Below are positions 38,101 through 45,494 of a stretch of DNA of 64,000 bases, one piece after another. The position numbers and the translations under genes are program-made. The stretch comes from Burkholderia sp. Ac-20365 (GTDB taxonomy: Bacteria; Pseudomonadota; Gammaproteobacteria; Burkholderiales; Burkholderiaceae): contig NZ_JAAGPI010000001.1 of the NCBI RefSeq assembly GCF_017104715.1, positions 248,001 to 312,000 of the forward strand. The letters run 5' to 3'. The first letter of the stretch is position 1. Each line of letters begins with the position of its first letter. The notes under the pieces are model-generated. The model had not been told where the DNA came from, ran no database searches, and was given only the letters and a program-made list of their open reading frames with translations.

Positions 38101-41100
38101 CTCACCTTCACGTGGTCTGGTGATTTCGTCACCAAGGTGGACAACAGCGTAGGCCGCAGCCTGACGCTGAGCTATACCAACAATCGTCTGCAAAGCGTCA
38201 GCAGTCCGCAGCAGACCGTGCGCTATACGTATGACGGCAACGACAATCTGGTCACTACGACGGACGCGGATAGCTACACGACACGCTTCGAGTACGACCA
38301 GCCGGGTCGGATGACGAAGTTCTATCAGCCGGGCTTTCCGAGCACGCCTGTGGTTACTAACGCCTATGACACGCTGGGTCGTGTGCAGACTCAGACCAGT
38401 GCGGCGGGCAATCTCTACAACTACTACTTTGCAGGCTATCGCAGCGAAGAGGTGGGGCCGGGCGGCTCGAGTCGCACGAATTACAACGACGGCGAGGCCA
38501 ATCTGCTGCAAGTGGGTGACCCCGTTGGCAACTGGACGCTGAAAGACTACGACGGACAGAACCGGCTCGTGCGTGAAACCCGTCCTGAGGGAAATCGCAT
38601 CGAGTATGCCTATGATGACGCGAGCTGTACGGCTACCGCGGGTTATCTGAAGGGCTGCACGCACAATGTCTTGACGGTCACGCGCTATCCCCGCTCGGGC
38701 ACGAGCGACCCCGTGTTGACGCAGCGTTTCACCTATAACCCGTCCAATGGCAAGGTTGCGACGGCGACGGACGCCAAAGGGCAGATCACCACGACGACGT
38801 ATACGAACGAGGGTCTCGTCAGTTCGATCACGCGGCCAGCGGTGAACGGCACATCTCCGATGACGACTTACACGTACGAATCGGTCAAACCGGCGGGCAC
38901 TAGCAGTCTCAATGTGATTCGCCCGGTGCGCGTCACGGAGAAGATCGATGCGACGCGCAGTACTGCGACGACGATTAGCTATGCCGCCGACTTCACGCCG
39001 TCGACGACGATTCAGGATGTGGATGGCCTGGCGGTGAAAACGATTACGACCTTCAATACCGAGGGGCGTCTTTACACGAGTAAGCGTGATGGCGTCGCTC
39101 TGGTTACGAACGCGTATGACATGCGTGGCAACGTGACCCGTACGAACGCGAACCTGTTGGCGAGCGACGAGGTGATCGGCTATGACGCGGATAGCCGCGA
39201 GACGAGCCGCGGCGTGGCCGTCGCGGGTGGAGCAATGGTGACCTGCAAGCGCTACAACGCGATGGGCGATGTGGTGCGCGTGTGGGGACCGGCGAAGACG
39301 TCGGGCGTGAGCACATGTCCTGCTGAGACTGCACCGACGCCGATCACGGATACCGCGTACGACGATCACCATCGTCCGTCGCGGGTCACCCGTTATCTTG
39401 CGGCATCCGATGGCGGCAACCGCGTAACAGACACCGTGTACAACGCGGACGACAGCGTGAAGAGCGTACGCAAGGCGGTCGGCACGAGCGTCGAGCAGAG
39501 CTACGTGACCTACACGTACAACCCGAACGGCACGGTTGCGCTGATCAGCGATGCGAAAGGCAACACGACGGTCAACCTGTACGACGGGCACGACCGACTG
39601 TACCGTACGCACTATCCGCTGGACGGCCAGCCGGGCATGGGTGACTCGAACAACTACGAGCAGTACACGTGGGACGCGAACGGGAACCTGACGGCGCTCA
39701 GAAAGCGCGACGGGCAGACCATCACGCAGGGCTTTGACGCGCTGGACCGGCTGTCGACCCGCACGTTCCCGGGCAGCGTGGGCGACGTGCAGTACAGCTA
39801 TGACCTGCGTGGCCTGAAGACAGCGTCGCAGTACAGCGACGGCAGCCACACGATCACGAACAGCTACGACGGACTCGGACAGCTCACGCAGACAAGCGCG
39901 GCAGGCCGCACGATGCGCTACACGCGCGACGCGGCGGGTAACGTGACGGACATCGCGTGGCCGGACGGTTTCCATGTGGGGACGACCTTCGACAGCTACC
40001 GTCGTCCGTTGCAACTCCTCGAGAACGGCACGACGAATCTGGCGAAGTACACGTATGACGCGCTGAACCGCCGCACGCAGGTGGATCTGGGCAACGGCAC
40101 GCGTACGGAACTTGCGTATGACGACCAGGGCGGCCTGTCGACGCTGAATCATCGCTTCACGAGCAGCACGGAAGACTGGCTGGCGACGTTCACGCGCAAC
40201 CAGCTTGGAGATATCAGACAGGCGAATGTGACCAACAGCCGGTATGTGTGGACGTCACCGGTGTGGGTCGGCGGCTACTCGACCAATGCATTGAACCAGT
40301 ACACGACGATGGTGGGAAAGGTGCCGAAGTCGGACCTGAACGGCAACCTGACCAACGACGGGACGTGGACGTACAGTTACGATCGGGAGAACCATCTGCG
40401 GACTGCGGCAGACCGCTTCGGCACGACGAATGCGACGCTGGCGTATGACCCGGAAGGGCGGCTGCTGAAGACGACGGTGAACGGAACGGACACGACGCTG
40501 CTGTATGACGGACAGAAAGTGGCGGCCGAATATGACGCAGCGGGGACGATGACGCGTCGGTACGTGTTTGGTCCGGGTGTGGATGCGCCGCTGGTGCAGT
40601 ACGAGGGTTCAGGTACAGGCTTCAGGAGCTGGCTGTATGCGAACCAGCAAGGCAGCGTGGTGGTGCAGGCCAATGCGGCGGGCGCGACGACGGGCAGCCG
40701 CGCGTATGGACCGTTCGGTGAGACGTCGGGGACGCTGGATTCGCGCTTCGGGTACACGGGGCAGCAGTATCTGGCGTCGCTGGGGCTGTACTATTACAAG
40801 GCGCGGATGTATTCGCCGGGACCGGCGCTCGGGCGATTCCTGCAGACGGATCCGGTGGGGTACAAGGATGACCTGAACTGGTATGCGTATGTGGGGAATA
40901 ATCCGGTTAATCTGACGGACCCGAGTGGGATGATTGCGTCGGCGTCGGGGAACTTCGCGAGTACCTTGTCGCCGGCTGCGGCAAATGTTGTGGCTCAGTC
41001 GTCCGCGAGTGGGTTAAAGCTTGACGCGCCGACCATCAGCATGCCCCCGACATCTGTGGGCAATCAGGCCGCTGTTCAGGTTGCGGGCATGCCATTTCAA

Positions 41101-41289
41101 GGTGCCGCGGGATCGTGGGTTTCATCAATGCCGGGCAAAATGCCGCAACTTCGTATGTATGGACCGAACGGAAGTGCTTTAGTTGACATCGATATGGAAG
41201 CCCATCACGGAAACGCTAACCCACATGCGCACAATTGGGAAGGTACCAACCGTGACAACGGGTGGCCCGTTTCGATACTACCTTGGTAA
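35182..41289 (+). CDS. Secreted YD-repeat (Rhs-family) polymorphic toxin
   Basis: The 2035-aa protein starts with a Sec signal peptide (hydrophobic core VLSALIGVLATLISP, cleavage after AEA about residue 44). A transglutaminase-like domain spans about 190-335 (GSAFDQAQLMVSLLR, HLWVKANIGGTWYTFDPS); the usual nucleophile Cys is not present there. DUF6531 is at about 787-865 (DPIDMVHGNFLYEHRDI). Many YD repeats run to about 1840, then the Rhs core GRFLQTDPVGY and NPVNLTDPSG. From about 1920 the sequence is a variable 116-aa tip ending in an HHGNANPHAHNW motif. GAGG precedes the ATG. An immunity-type gene overlaps the stop. A signal peptide instead of a PAAR/VgrG region argues against type VI delivery and for two-step export, plausibly through the divergent secretion machine. 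Confidence 0.9.
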   Translation: MPEVTPQYIELIRSRIGHKGALRRPVVLSALIGVLATLISPAEAGNVQFSTTTPAVVASDAAVNATANQQTQPAIRRGHEKRLLRAVTSETPGEFAPQPNSIRALMAPVSGELAAAHDEQVMREMPADINLNGTIATLPKLGPKRSGEALDSVHIQNLAQPKQGLLRGAGVSGANNIVTNEAPPGPASIEELARALRYHPDLIYQYVRNNIEIDPVRGIHKGALGAVLDNQGSAFDQAQLMVSLLRTSGYDARFVRGVIKLTAQQFTDWYGVPTSNACAVLNLMGQTQIPVYSINATQAGNCPGVNAAMTDISIEHLWVKANIGGTWYTFDPSYKPHTLSSGVDLSAAAGYNAASFQSTAVTGATVTADSVRGLNRNGIRSNLQTAATNLANWIRKNRPTATLSDIVGGKAIIPFFGGTVRQTQNPLLDTGWATEEWTDIAVGFKPTVRVMYRGIDQTFTSDAIYGKRLTITFNSSNQPLLKLDGVQIGAAGSAVTPGADSVISFVVWHNAYATTGSDHAFDQHISGGGTYLVVNGWGPTGRGLSQSYLKYLENVRASGNADTSEPVLGASLGVMGAQWISQTTRSASITDHLANTYSVQQHQVGIAGYQSSPYVDLPSNVSSTVHMAGNAALEKAVFDSNAMHLSILESTAVKQTSSVSAVSTVKLLDLAMSQGLPIYNSGGGRYTSVIQPALVNCQAHLTNFQNYVNQGYRLLIPGNCQLTEDSWKGVGYFVLGTGSTRLLGSTISGGLSGGYSSSAVAAATYNVSTINNSKSAVTLNNVFGSQNIAGDPIDMVHGNFLYEHRDIKTGHGDAPDSLEFQRLYSSGMKNQSGALGKGWTHNYDNRIRAASDGFLGMGDRLALDAVGTIIEHKASLDLLSDPAAPTEKYLGAVIAQRWFGDQIVDNTQIATFGMNSDVFVRLPDGSYNAPPGKAVRLDVNGSAASYTTLTGATYVFDLGTGKANRFTQPDGKALTFTWSGDFVTKVDNSVGRSLTLSYTNNRLQSVSSPQQTVRYTYDGNDNLVTTTDADSYTTRFEYDQPGRMTKFYQPGFPSTPVVTNAYDTLGRVQTQTSAAGNLYNYYFAGYRSEEVGPGGSSRTNYNDGEANLLQVGDPVGNWTLKDYDGQNRLVRETRPEGNRIEYAYDDASCTATAGYLKGCTHNVLTVTRYPRSGTSDPVLTQRFTYNPSNGKVATATDAKGQITTTTYTNEGLVSSITRPAVNGTSPMTTYTYESVKPAGTSSLNVIRPVRVTEKIDATRSTATTISYAADFTPSTTIQDVDGLAVKTITTFNTEGRLYTSKRDGVALVTNAYDMRGNVTRTNANLLASDEVIGYDADSRETSRGVAVAGGAMVTCKRYNAMGDVVRVWGPAKTSGVSTCPAETAPTPITDTAYDDHHRPSRVTRYLAASDGGNRVTDTVYNADDSVKSVRKAVGTSVEQSYVTYTYNPNGTVALISDAKGNTTVNLYDGHDRLYRTHYPLDGQPGMGDSNNYEQYTWDANGNLTALRKRDGQTITQGFDALDRLSTRTFPGSVGDVQYSYDLRGLKTASQYSDGSHTITNSYDGLGQLTQTSAAGRTMRYTRDAAGNVTDIAWPDGFHVGTTFDSYRRPLQLLENGTTNLAKYTYDALNRRTQVDLGNGTRTELAYDDQGGLSTLNHRFTSSTEDWLATFTRNQLGDIRQANVTNSRYVWTSPVWVGGYSTNALNQYTTMVGKVPKSDLNGNLTNDGTWTYSYDRENHLRTAADRFGTTNATLAYDPEGRLLKTTVNGTDTTLLYDGQKVAAEYDAAGTMTRRYVFGPGVDAPLVQYEGSGTGFRSWLYANQQGSVVVQANAAGATTGSRAYGPFGETSGTLDSRFGYTGQQYLASLGLYYYKARMYSPGPALGRFLQTDPVGYKDDLNWYAYVGNNPVNLTDPSGMIASASGNFASTLSPAAANVVAQSSASGLKLDAPTISMPPTSVGNQAAVQVAGMPFQGAAGSWVSSMPGKMPQLRMYGPNGSALVDIDMEAHHGNANPHAHNWEGTNRDNGWPVSILPW
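40041..40938 (+). repeat. Rhs core segment, duplicated at 41728-42625
   Basis: About 898 bases encoding the last YD repeats and Rhs core recur 1687 bases downstream with roughly a dozen differences, mostly in the final third. The match ends exactly where the tip-coding sequences begin to differ (just after ATTGCG). This is the substrate for tip exchange by homologous recombination. Confidence 0.92.
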
Positions 41290-41657
41290 TGCGAATGGAA
41301 AATTCAATGCTGATCGGATGGAATAATTTCCACGACTGGTATCTTGATCGTGTAACGATCGGACCGAATGAAGAACCTCGTGAACTGATCCTTGGTTTAT
41401 ATTTTGGAGATGAGCGCGCGGAGGTGACCTTCGAAGGCGTCACTTGTTTTAACCTTGAATGCCTTGGTCTGTTGAACATTGTGTACTGCATAAAAATAAT
41501 GGAGGAAAGTGACAAAAACTACGGGACCGTGATTGACGCTTTAAAAAAAGGTGAACGGCTTTCCACAAGGAAAGGCACGAAGGTCGCTTTTATGTTCTCC
41601 AGCCTTGGTGCCGAACTCGCGATCGAGTTTGATTCTTTGAGGATCAAATCGGCTTGA
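41289..41657 (+). CDS. Putative immunity protein for the main Rhs tip
   Basis: The 122-aa soluble acidic protein starts at an ATG that overlaps the Rhs stop (TAATG); an ATG six bases later is an alternative. It begins MRMENSMLIGWNNFHDWYLD and has alternating strands (LILGLYFGDERAEVTFEGV). I do not recognise a named family, but strands with a central D-x(n)-V-T-F-E-G-V are seen in small immunity proteins. Position, size, lower GC and the terminator just after it support an immunity role against the 35182-41289 tip. Confidence 0.6.
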   Translation: MRMENSMLIGWNNFHDWYLDRVTIGPNEEPRELILGLYFGDERAEVTFEGVTCFNLECLGLLNIVYCIKIMEESDKNYGTVIDALKKGERLSTRKGTKVAFMFSSLGAELAIEFDSLRIKSA

Positions 41658-41701
41658 TACGGTACGACCTTGCAACGGTCAGGAATAGGTGATGAAAAGA
41701 C

Positions 41702-41726
41702 AAAGGGCCGCGCACGCGGCCCTTTT
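41702..41726 (+). terminator. Intrinsic terminator after the first immunity gene
   Basis: AAAGGGCCGC, loop GCAC, GCGGCCCTTTT. A ten-base GC-rich stem is followed by T residues. The displaced Rhs segment begins two bases after it. Confidence 0.8.
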
Positions 41727-41728
41727 GG

Positions 41729-42988
41729 GCGAAGTACACGTATGACGCGCTGAACCGCCGCACGCAGGTGGATCTGGGCAACGGCACGCGTACGGAACTT
41801 GCGTATGACGACCAGGGCGGCCTGTCGACGCTGAATCATCGCTTCACGAGCAGCACGGAAGACTGGCTGGCGACGTTCACGCGCAACCAGCTTGGAGATA
41901 TCAGACAGGCGAATGTGACCAACAGCCGGTATGTGTGGACGTCACCGGTGTGGGTCGGCGGCTACTCGACCAATGCATTGAACCAGTACACGACGATGGT
42001 GGGAAAGGTGCCGAAGTCGGACCTGAACGGCAACCTGACCAACGACGGGACGTGGACGTACAGTTACGATCGGGAGAACCATCTGCGGACTGCGGCAGAC
42101 CGCTTCGGCACGACGAATGCGACGCTGGCGTATGACCCGGAAGGGCGGCTGCTGAAGACGACGGTGAACGGAACGGACACGACGCTGCTGTATGACGGAC
42201 AGAAAGTGGCGGCCGAATATGACGCAGCGGGGACGATGACGCGTCGGTACGTGTTTGGTCCGGGTGTGGATGCGCCGCTGGTGCAGTACGAGGGATCAGG
42301 CACGGGTACGAAGAGCTGGCTGTATGCGAACCAGCAAGGCAGCGTGGTGGTGCAGGCCAATGCGGCGGGCGCGACGACGGGCAGCCGCGCGTATGGACCG
42401 TTCGGTGAGACGTCGGGGGCGCTGGATTCGCGCTTCGGGTATACGGGGCAGCAGTATCTGGCGTCGCTGGGGCTGTACTATTACAAGGCGCGGATGTATT
42501 CGCCGGGACCGGCGCTCGGGCGATTCCTGCAGACGGATCCGGTGGGGTACAGGGATGATCTGAACTGGTATGCGTATGTGGGGAATAATCCGGTTAATCT
42601 GACGGATCCGAGTGGGATGATTGCGGCATTCGGGTTTGCGTCGACGACAAACTATCCATCAAGTAGCGCCGCAAACGTTTCGGCTCAGGCGTGCATCAGT
42701 GCGCCGAAGCTAGTGGTGCCGACGTTCATGATGCCAGCGACAGCGACGGTAAATCAGGCGGCGGTTCAGGTTGCGGCTGGCAGTGTCCCGATGACGGGCA
42801 ATCCGCCTGGTGGCTTCCGGTTGAATCCGAACGGCCTTAATACAGATTACTGCGACGGCACCGGCAATCTGACTGCTCAATATCATGAAAGTCACGGTGA
42901 ATCCCACGGGCACAATTTTTTTTGGACGGTAAACGTGACCCGAATCACCTACCGATGTCGCCCATACCCAATCGATGAACGGATCTAG
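41729..42988 (+). pseudogene. Displaced Rhs C-terminal cassette with an alternative tip
   Basis: The frame opens directly after the terminator with AKYTYDALNRRTQ, matching residue 1621 onward of the main Rhs protein. It runs through the Rhs core to NLTDPSGMIA, then a different tip of about 120 residues ending near AQYHESHGESHGHNFFW. No start codon or ribosome site lies at the proper place (an upstream stop is at 41693; the first usable start is an internal GTG at 41768). It is a silent donor cassette. Its tip shares the His-rich pattern of the main tip, so the two toxins may be relatives. Confidence 0.8.
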
Positions 42989-43040
42989 AGAGTAGCGATA
43001 AACCCATCAAAGAACACATTTGGCTGGGAGTTTGCACGGA

Positions 43041-43478
43041 ATGGGAAACTGCTCCAGAACGTGCTCGGTGAATATCCCTCATTCCACGACTCGTCAGTTC
43101 GAAGCTTTTGTATGCGACGAGCGAGACGTTCCTTTTTTTGATGACGAAGGCAAGCCGCTGCCACCGGGTTGTGATCGAGATCTTGTCGATTTGACGCTGG
43201 AGATCGCCCACAATTGCTTTGGGCCACGCCCGCCTGAAGGCGGTTCGGATTACATCGTAACCGTGGATCTACTGAATATTACGAAAACAGATATCGACAT
43301 TAACGCAATGATCGAGGAAGCCTGGATCAGGGATGTCAACCTCACGAAGATGGATAATGGCCTGATTAGGTTTGATCTCAACCCCAACATTGGACTAGAT
43401 ATCGTCGTGGCATGTCACGAAGTCACCGTTGAGTCGATTCGGCCTTATGATCGGGACGCGCTCGTCGTTCCGAGCTAA
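43041..43478 (+). CDS. Putative immunity protein for the second (displaced) tip
   Basis: The 145-aa acidic protein follows the displaced tip by 52 bases. ATG 43041 is preferred (GGGAG about ten bases upstream) over a TTG at 43020. It reads MGNCSRTCSV..RQFEAFVCDERDVPFFDDEG and then strands such as DYIVTVDLLNITKTDID. No family is recognised. The pairing with the 41729-42988 tip and the degenerate terminator that follows make an immunity role likely. Confidence 0.55.
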   Translation: MGNCSRTCSVNIPHSTTRQFEAFVCDERDVPFFDDEGKPLPPGCDRDLVDLTLEIAHNCFGPRPPEGGSDYIVTVDLLNITKTDIDINAMIEEAWIRDVNLTKMDNGLIRFDLNPNIGLDIVVACHEVTVESIRPYDRDALVVPS

Positions 43479-43573
43479 ACGATGCCGACATCTAGAATCC
43501 TTTAACCGTATACACGAAGCGCGATTGACGAAAGCGCTTGCGCAAATTAGATCTTGGTGGTGATGAAGACGAA

Positions 43574-43600
43574 GGGCCGGTGATGCGGTCCATCGTTGTT
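43574..43600 (+). terminator. Degenerate terminator after the second immunity gene
   Basis: GGGCCG, loop GTGATG, CGGTCC (one G-U pair), then a T-rich stretch. It resembles the two strong hairpins after the other immunity genes but has decayed. Confidence 0.4.
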
Positions 43601-43608
43601 TGAGTTGA

Positions 43609-43683
43609 GGTAATGATAAACCGTTGGTGCTCGATGGCAATGCGTACGCGGGCTCGAAAAGCGCTAAAGATTCTCAATGGTAA
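43609..43683 (+). pseudogene. C-terminal tail remnant of a third Rhs tip
   Basis: The frame reads GNDKPLVLDGNAYAGSKSAK then DSQW and stop, which has the look of a toxin C-terminus. It is cut off just after the degenerate terminator by an in-frame TGA and is followed by an immunity-like gene, the same order as the two complete cassettes. The Rhs core part of this cassette is gone. Confidence 0.5.
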
Positions 43684-43710
43684 TCGTTTCAAGAGATAGA
43701 AATTTGGACT

Positions 43711-43942
43711 ATGGATTCGCTATTTGATCTGCTTGGAAAGCATCGATGATGCAAAGATTTACTATACGTTGAGCCGTAATCGACCCGATACGGTGCTCGT
43801 CTCGGTGACCGTGGTGGGGATGCGTATTGAGATCGACGTGTTCCGCGATGGACACACAGAGGTTTGTACATTCTCCGGTTCAGAGGGTGAGGCAGTTGGC
43901 TTCGACCTATTGGACGAGATCATTCGTAATAACCGTGATTAG
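43711..43942 (+). pseudogene. Frameshifted immunity-like gene
   Basis: ATG 43711 opens MDSLFDLLGKHR and stops after 12 codons. The neighbouring frame continues ESIDDAKIYYTLSRNRPDTV..VGMRIEIDVFRDGHTEVCTF to 43942. Removing one base in the stretch CTGCTTGGAAAGC would join them into an 80-aa protein, MDSLFDLLESIDDAKIYY. A TTG at 43724 could also initiate a 72-aa form. The small beta-rich pattern ending in DGHTEV is that of common Rhs/CDI-type immunity proteins. Confidence 0.55.
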
Positions 43943-44015
43943 ATGTTGCCGCAACACCTCGGGGATAGCGCGTTGCATGGTGATCCAGCTATAGGGTCCC
44001 GTAGGTGATGGAAAG

Positions 44016-44050
44016 CAAAGAAGGGCCGCTTGCGCGGCCCTTCTTTGTTT
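44016..44050 (+). terminator. Strong intrinsic terminator at the end of the cassette array
   Basis: AAAGAAGGGCCGC, loop TTGC, GCGGCCCTTCTTT then GTTT. The stem is at least 13 bases and shares the GGGCCGC core with the hairpin at 41702. Confidence 0.85.
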
Positions 44051-44070
44051 CAGCTTCGGTAATGATGAAT

Positions 44071-44195
44071 CGATCGTGCGTCACGCGTCACCCGTTACCT
44101 CGCAGCATCTGATGGCGGCAACCGCGTAGCAAACACGGTGTACAACGCGGACGACAGCGTGAGGAGCGTACGCAAGGCGGTCCGCACGAGCGTCG
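44071..44195 (+). pseudogene. Small internal Rhs fragment
   Basis: About 125 bases match the main Rhs gene around 39368-39492 with scattered differences, including the stretch coding for NADDSV. It is a relic of a further cassette, placed like the others right after a terminator. The prpF gene ends 84 bases further on. Confidence 0.75.
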
Positions 44196-44278
44196 GCGAC
44201 GCTTGAAGTGATAAGTCATATCGCGGATGCCAGCGAAACCACGAGCAACCCACTCAAGCCGTCGCAAGACAACAAACC

Positions 44279-45460
44279 TCACCCTGGCACTCTAACCCAT
44301 CCCTCCATCAAAACCCGAGCACTGCGACTCATCGCAGCCTTTTTAACAGCCCATTCACCGTTTTCAAAAGAAGCCAAAGCCCCGACCCGCAAAGTCCCCG
44401 AGGGATGCCCAAACCGCACGGCTTCGCGCTCCCCACCGCCAGCGGCAAGATTAACCAGCGTACCAGGAATAGCAGCAGCAGTCCCAATAGCTACAGCTGC
44501 GGTCCCCATCATCGCGTGATGGAGCTTCCCCATCGACATAGCCCGAACGAGCAGATCAACATCTTCAGCACCAACAGCCTTGCCGCTGGAAGCGGTATAC
44601 CCGGAAGGCCGTGCAACAAAAGCAATCTTAGGCGTGTGCTGCCGCGTCGCAATCTCATCGAGACTCTTGATCAACCCCATCCGCAGCGCGCCATGCGCAC
44701 GAATCGTCTCGAACTTCTTCAAGGCAGCATCGTCGCTATTGATCGCGTCCTGCAACTCGGTCCCCGTATAACCAATCGCCTCGGCATTGACGAAGATCGT
44801 CGGAATCCCCGCGTTGATCATCGTCGCCTTTAGCGTGCCGACACCAGGTACTTCGAGATCGTCGACGAGATTGCCCGTCGGGAACATCGCCCCCCCAGCA
44901 CCTTCTTCCTCGGCAGCCGGATCCATAAACTCGAGCTGCACTTCAGCAGCCGGAAAAGTCACGCCGTCGAGTTCGAAATCGCCCGTTTCCTGAACGGAAC
45001 CCGCGCTCATCGGCACGTGCGCAATGATCGTCTTGCCGATGTTCGCCTGCCAGATCCGCACGACAGCCACGCCGTTATCCGGCACGCGCTCGGGATCGAT
45101 CAGCCCGCCGCTGATCGCGAACGGTCCAACGGCCGCCGACAGGTTGCCGCAATTGCCGCTCCAGTCGACGAACGGCTTGTCGATCGATACCTGACCGAAC
45201 AGATAATCGACATCGTGATCCGGCCGGCTGCTCTTCGCGACGATCACCGTCTTGCTCGTGCTCGACGTCGCGCCGCCCATGCCGTCGATCTGCTTGCCAT
45301 ACGGATCGGGGCTGCCGATCACGCGCAGCAGCAACGCATCGCGCGCCGCGCCCGGCACCTGCGCCGCTTCGGGCAAGTCCTTCAGGCGAAAGAACACGCC
45401 TTTGCTGGTGCCGCCGCGCATATACGTGGCGGGAATCTTGATCTGAGGTGCGTGTGCCAT
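44279..45460 (-). CDS. prpF: 2-methylaconitate isomerase PrpF
   Basis: The 393-aa DAP-epimerase-fold protein shows the PrpF signature MRGGTSKGVFFRLKDLP near the start, then DWSGNCGNLSAAVGPFAI with the catalytic Cys region, and KIAFVARPSGYTASSGK. It isomerises the trans-2-methylaconitate made by AcnD to the cis form for hydration in the 2-methylcitrate cycle. ATG 45460 gives MAHAPQIKIPATY; 34 bases separate it from acnD. It is the last gene of the prp cluster and converges with the Rhs array. The family assignment is very firm. Confidence 0.96.
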   Translation of the reverse strand: MAHAPQIKIPATYMRGGTSKGVFFRLKDLPEAAQVPGAARDALLLRVIGSPDPYGKQIDGMGGATSSTSKTVIVAKSSRPDHDVDYLFGQVSIDKPFVDWSGNCGNLSAAVGPFAISGGLIDPERVPDNGVAVVRIWQANIGKTIIAHVPMSAGSVQETGDFELDGVTFPAAEVQLEFMDPAAEEEGAGGAMFPTGNLVDDLEVPGVGTLKATMINAGIPTIFVNAEAIGYTGTELQDAINSDDAALKKFETIRAHGALRMGLIKSLDEIATRQHTPKIAFVARPSGYTASSGKAVGAEDVDLLVRAMSMGKLHHAMMGTAAVAIGTAAAIPGTLVNLAAGGGEREAVRFGHPSGTLRVGALASFENGEWAVKKAAMSRSARVLMEGWVRVPG

Positions 45461-45494
45461 ATGTGTTGATCCTGATTTGAACGATCGGTCCGTC

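Noticed and set aside
38026..40152. 708-codon open frame on the minus strand inside the Rhs gene
   Set aside because: It is an antisense shadow of GC-rich YD repeats: Arg/Val-rich, low complexity, no ribosome site, while the plus strand has recognisable domains throughout.
41768..42988. Calling the displaced Rhs segment a working gene from GTG 41768
   Set aside because: The GTG corresponds to an internal residue of the parent protein, has no ribosome site, and a terminator stands just upstream.
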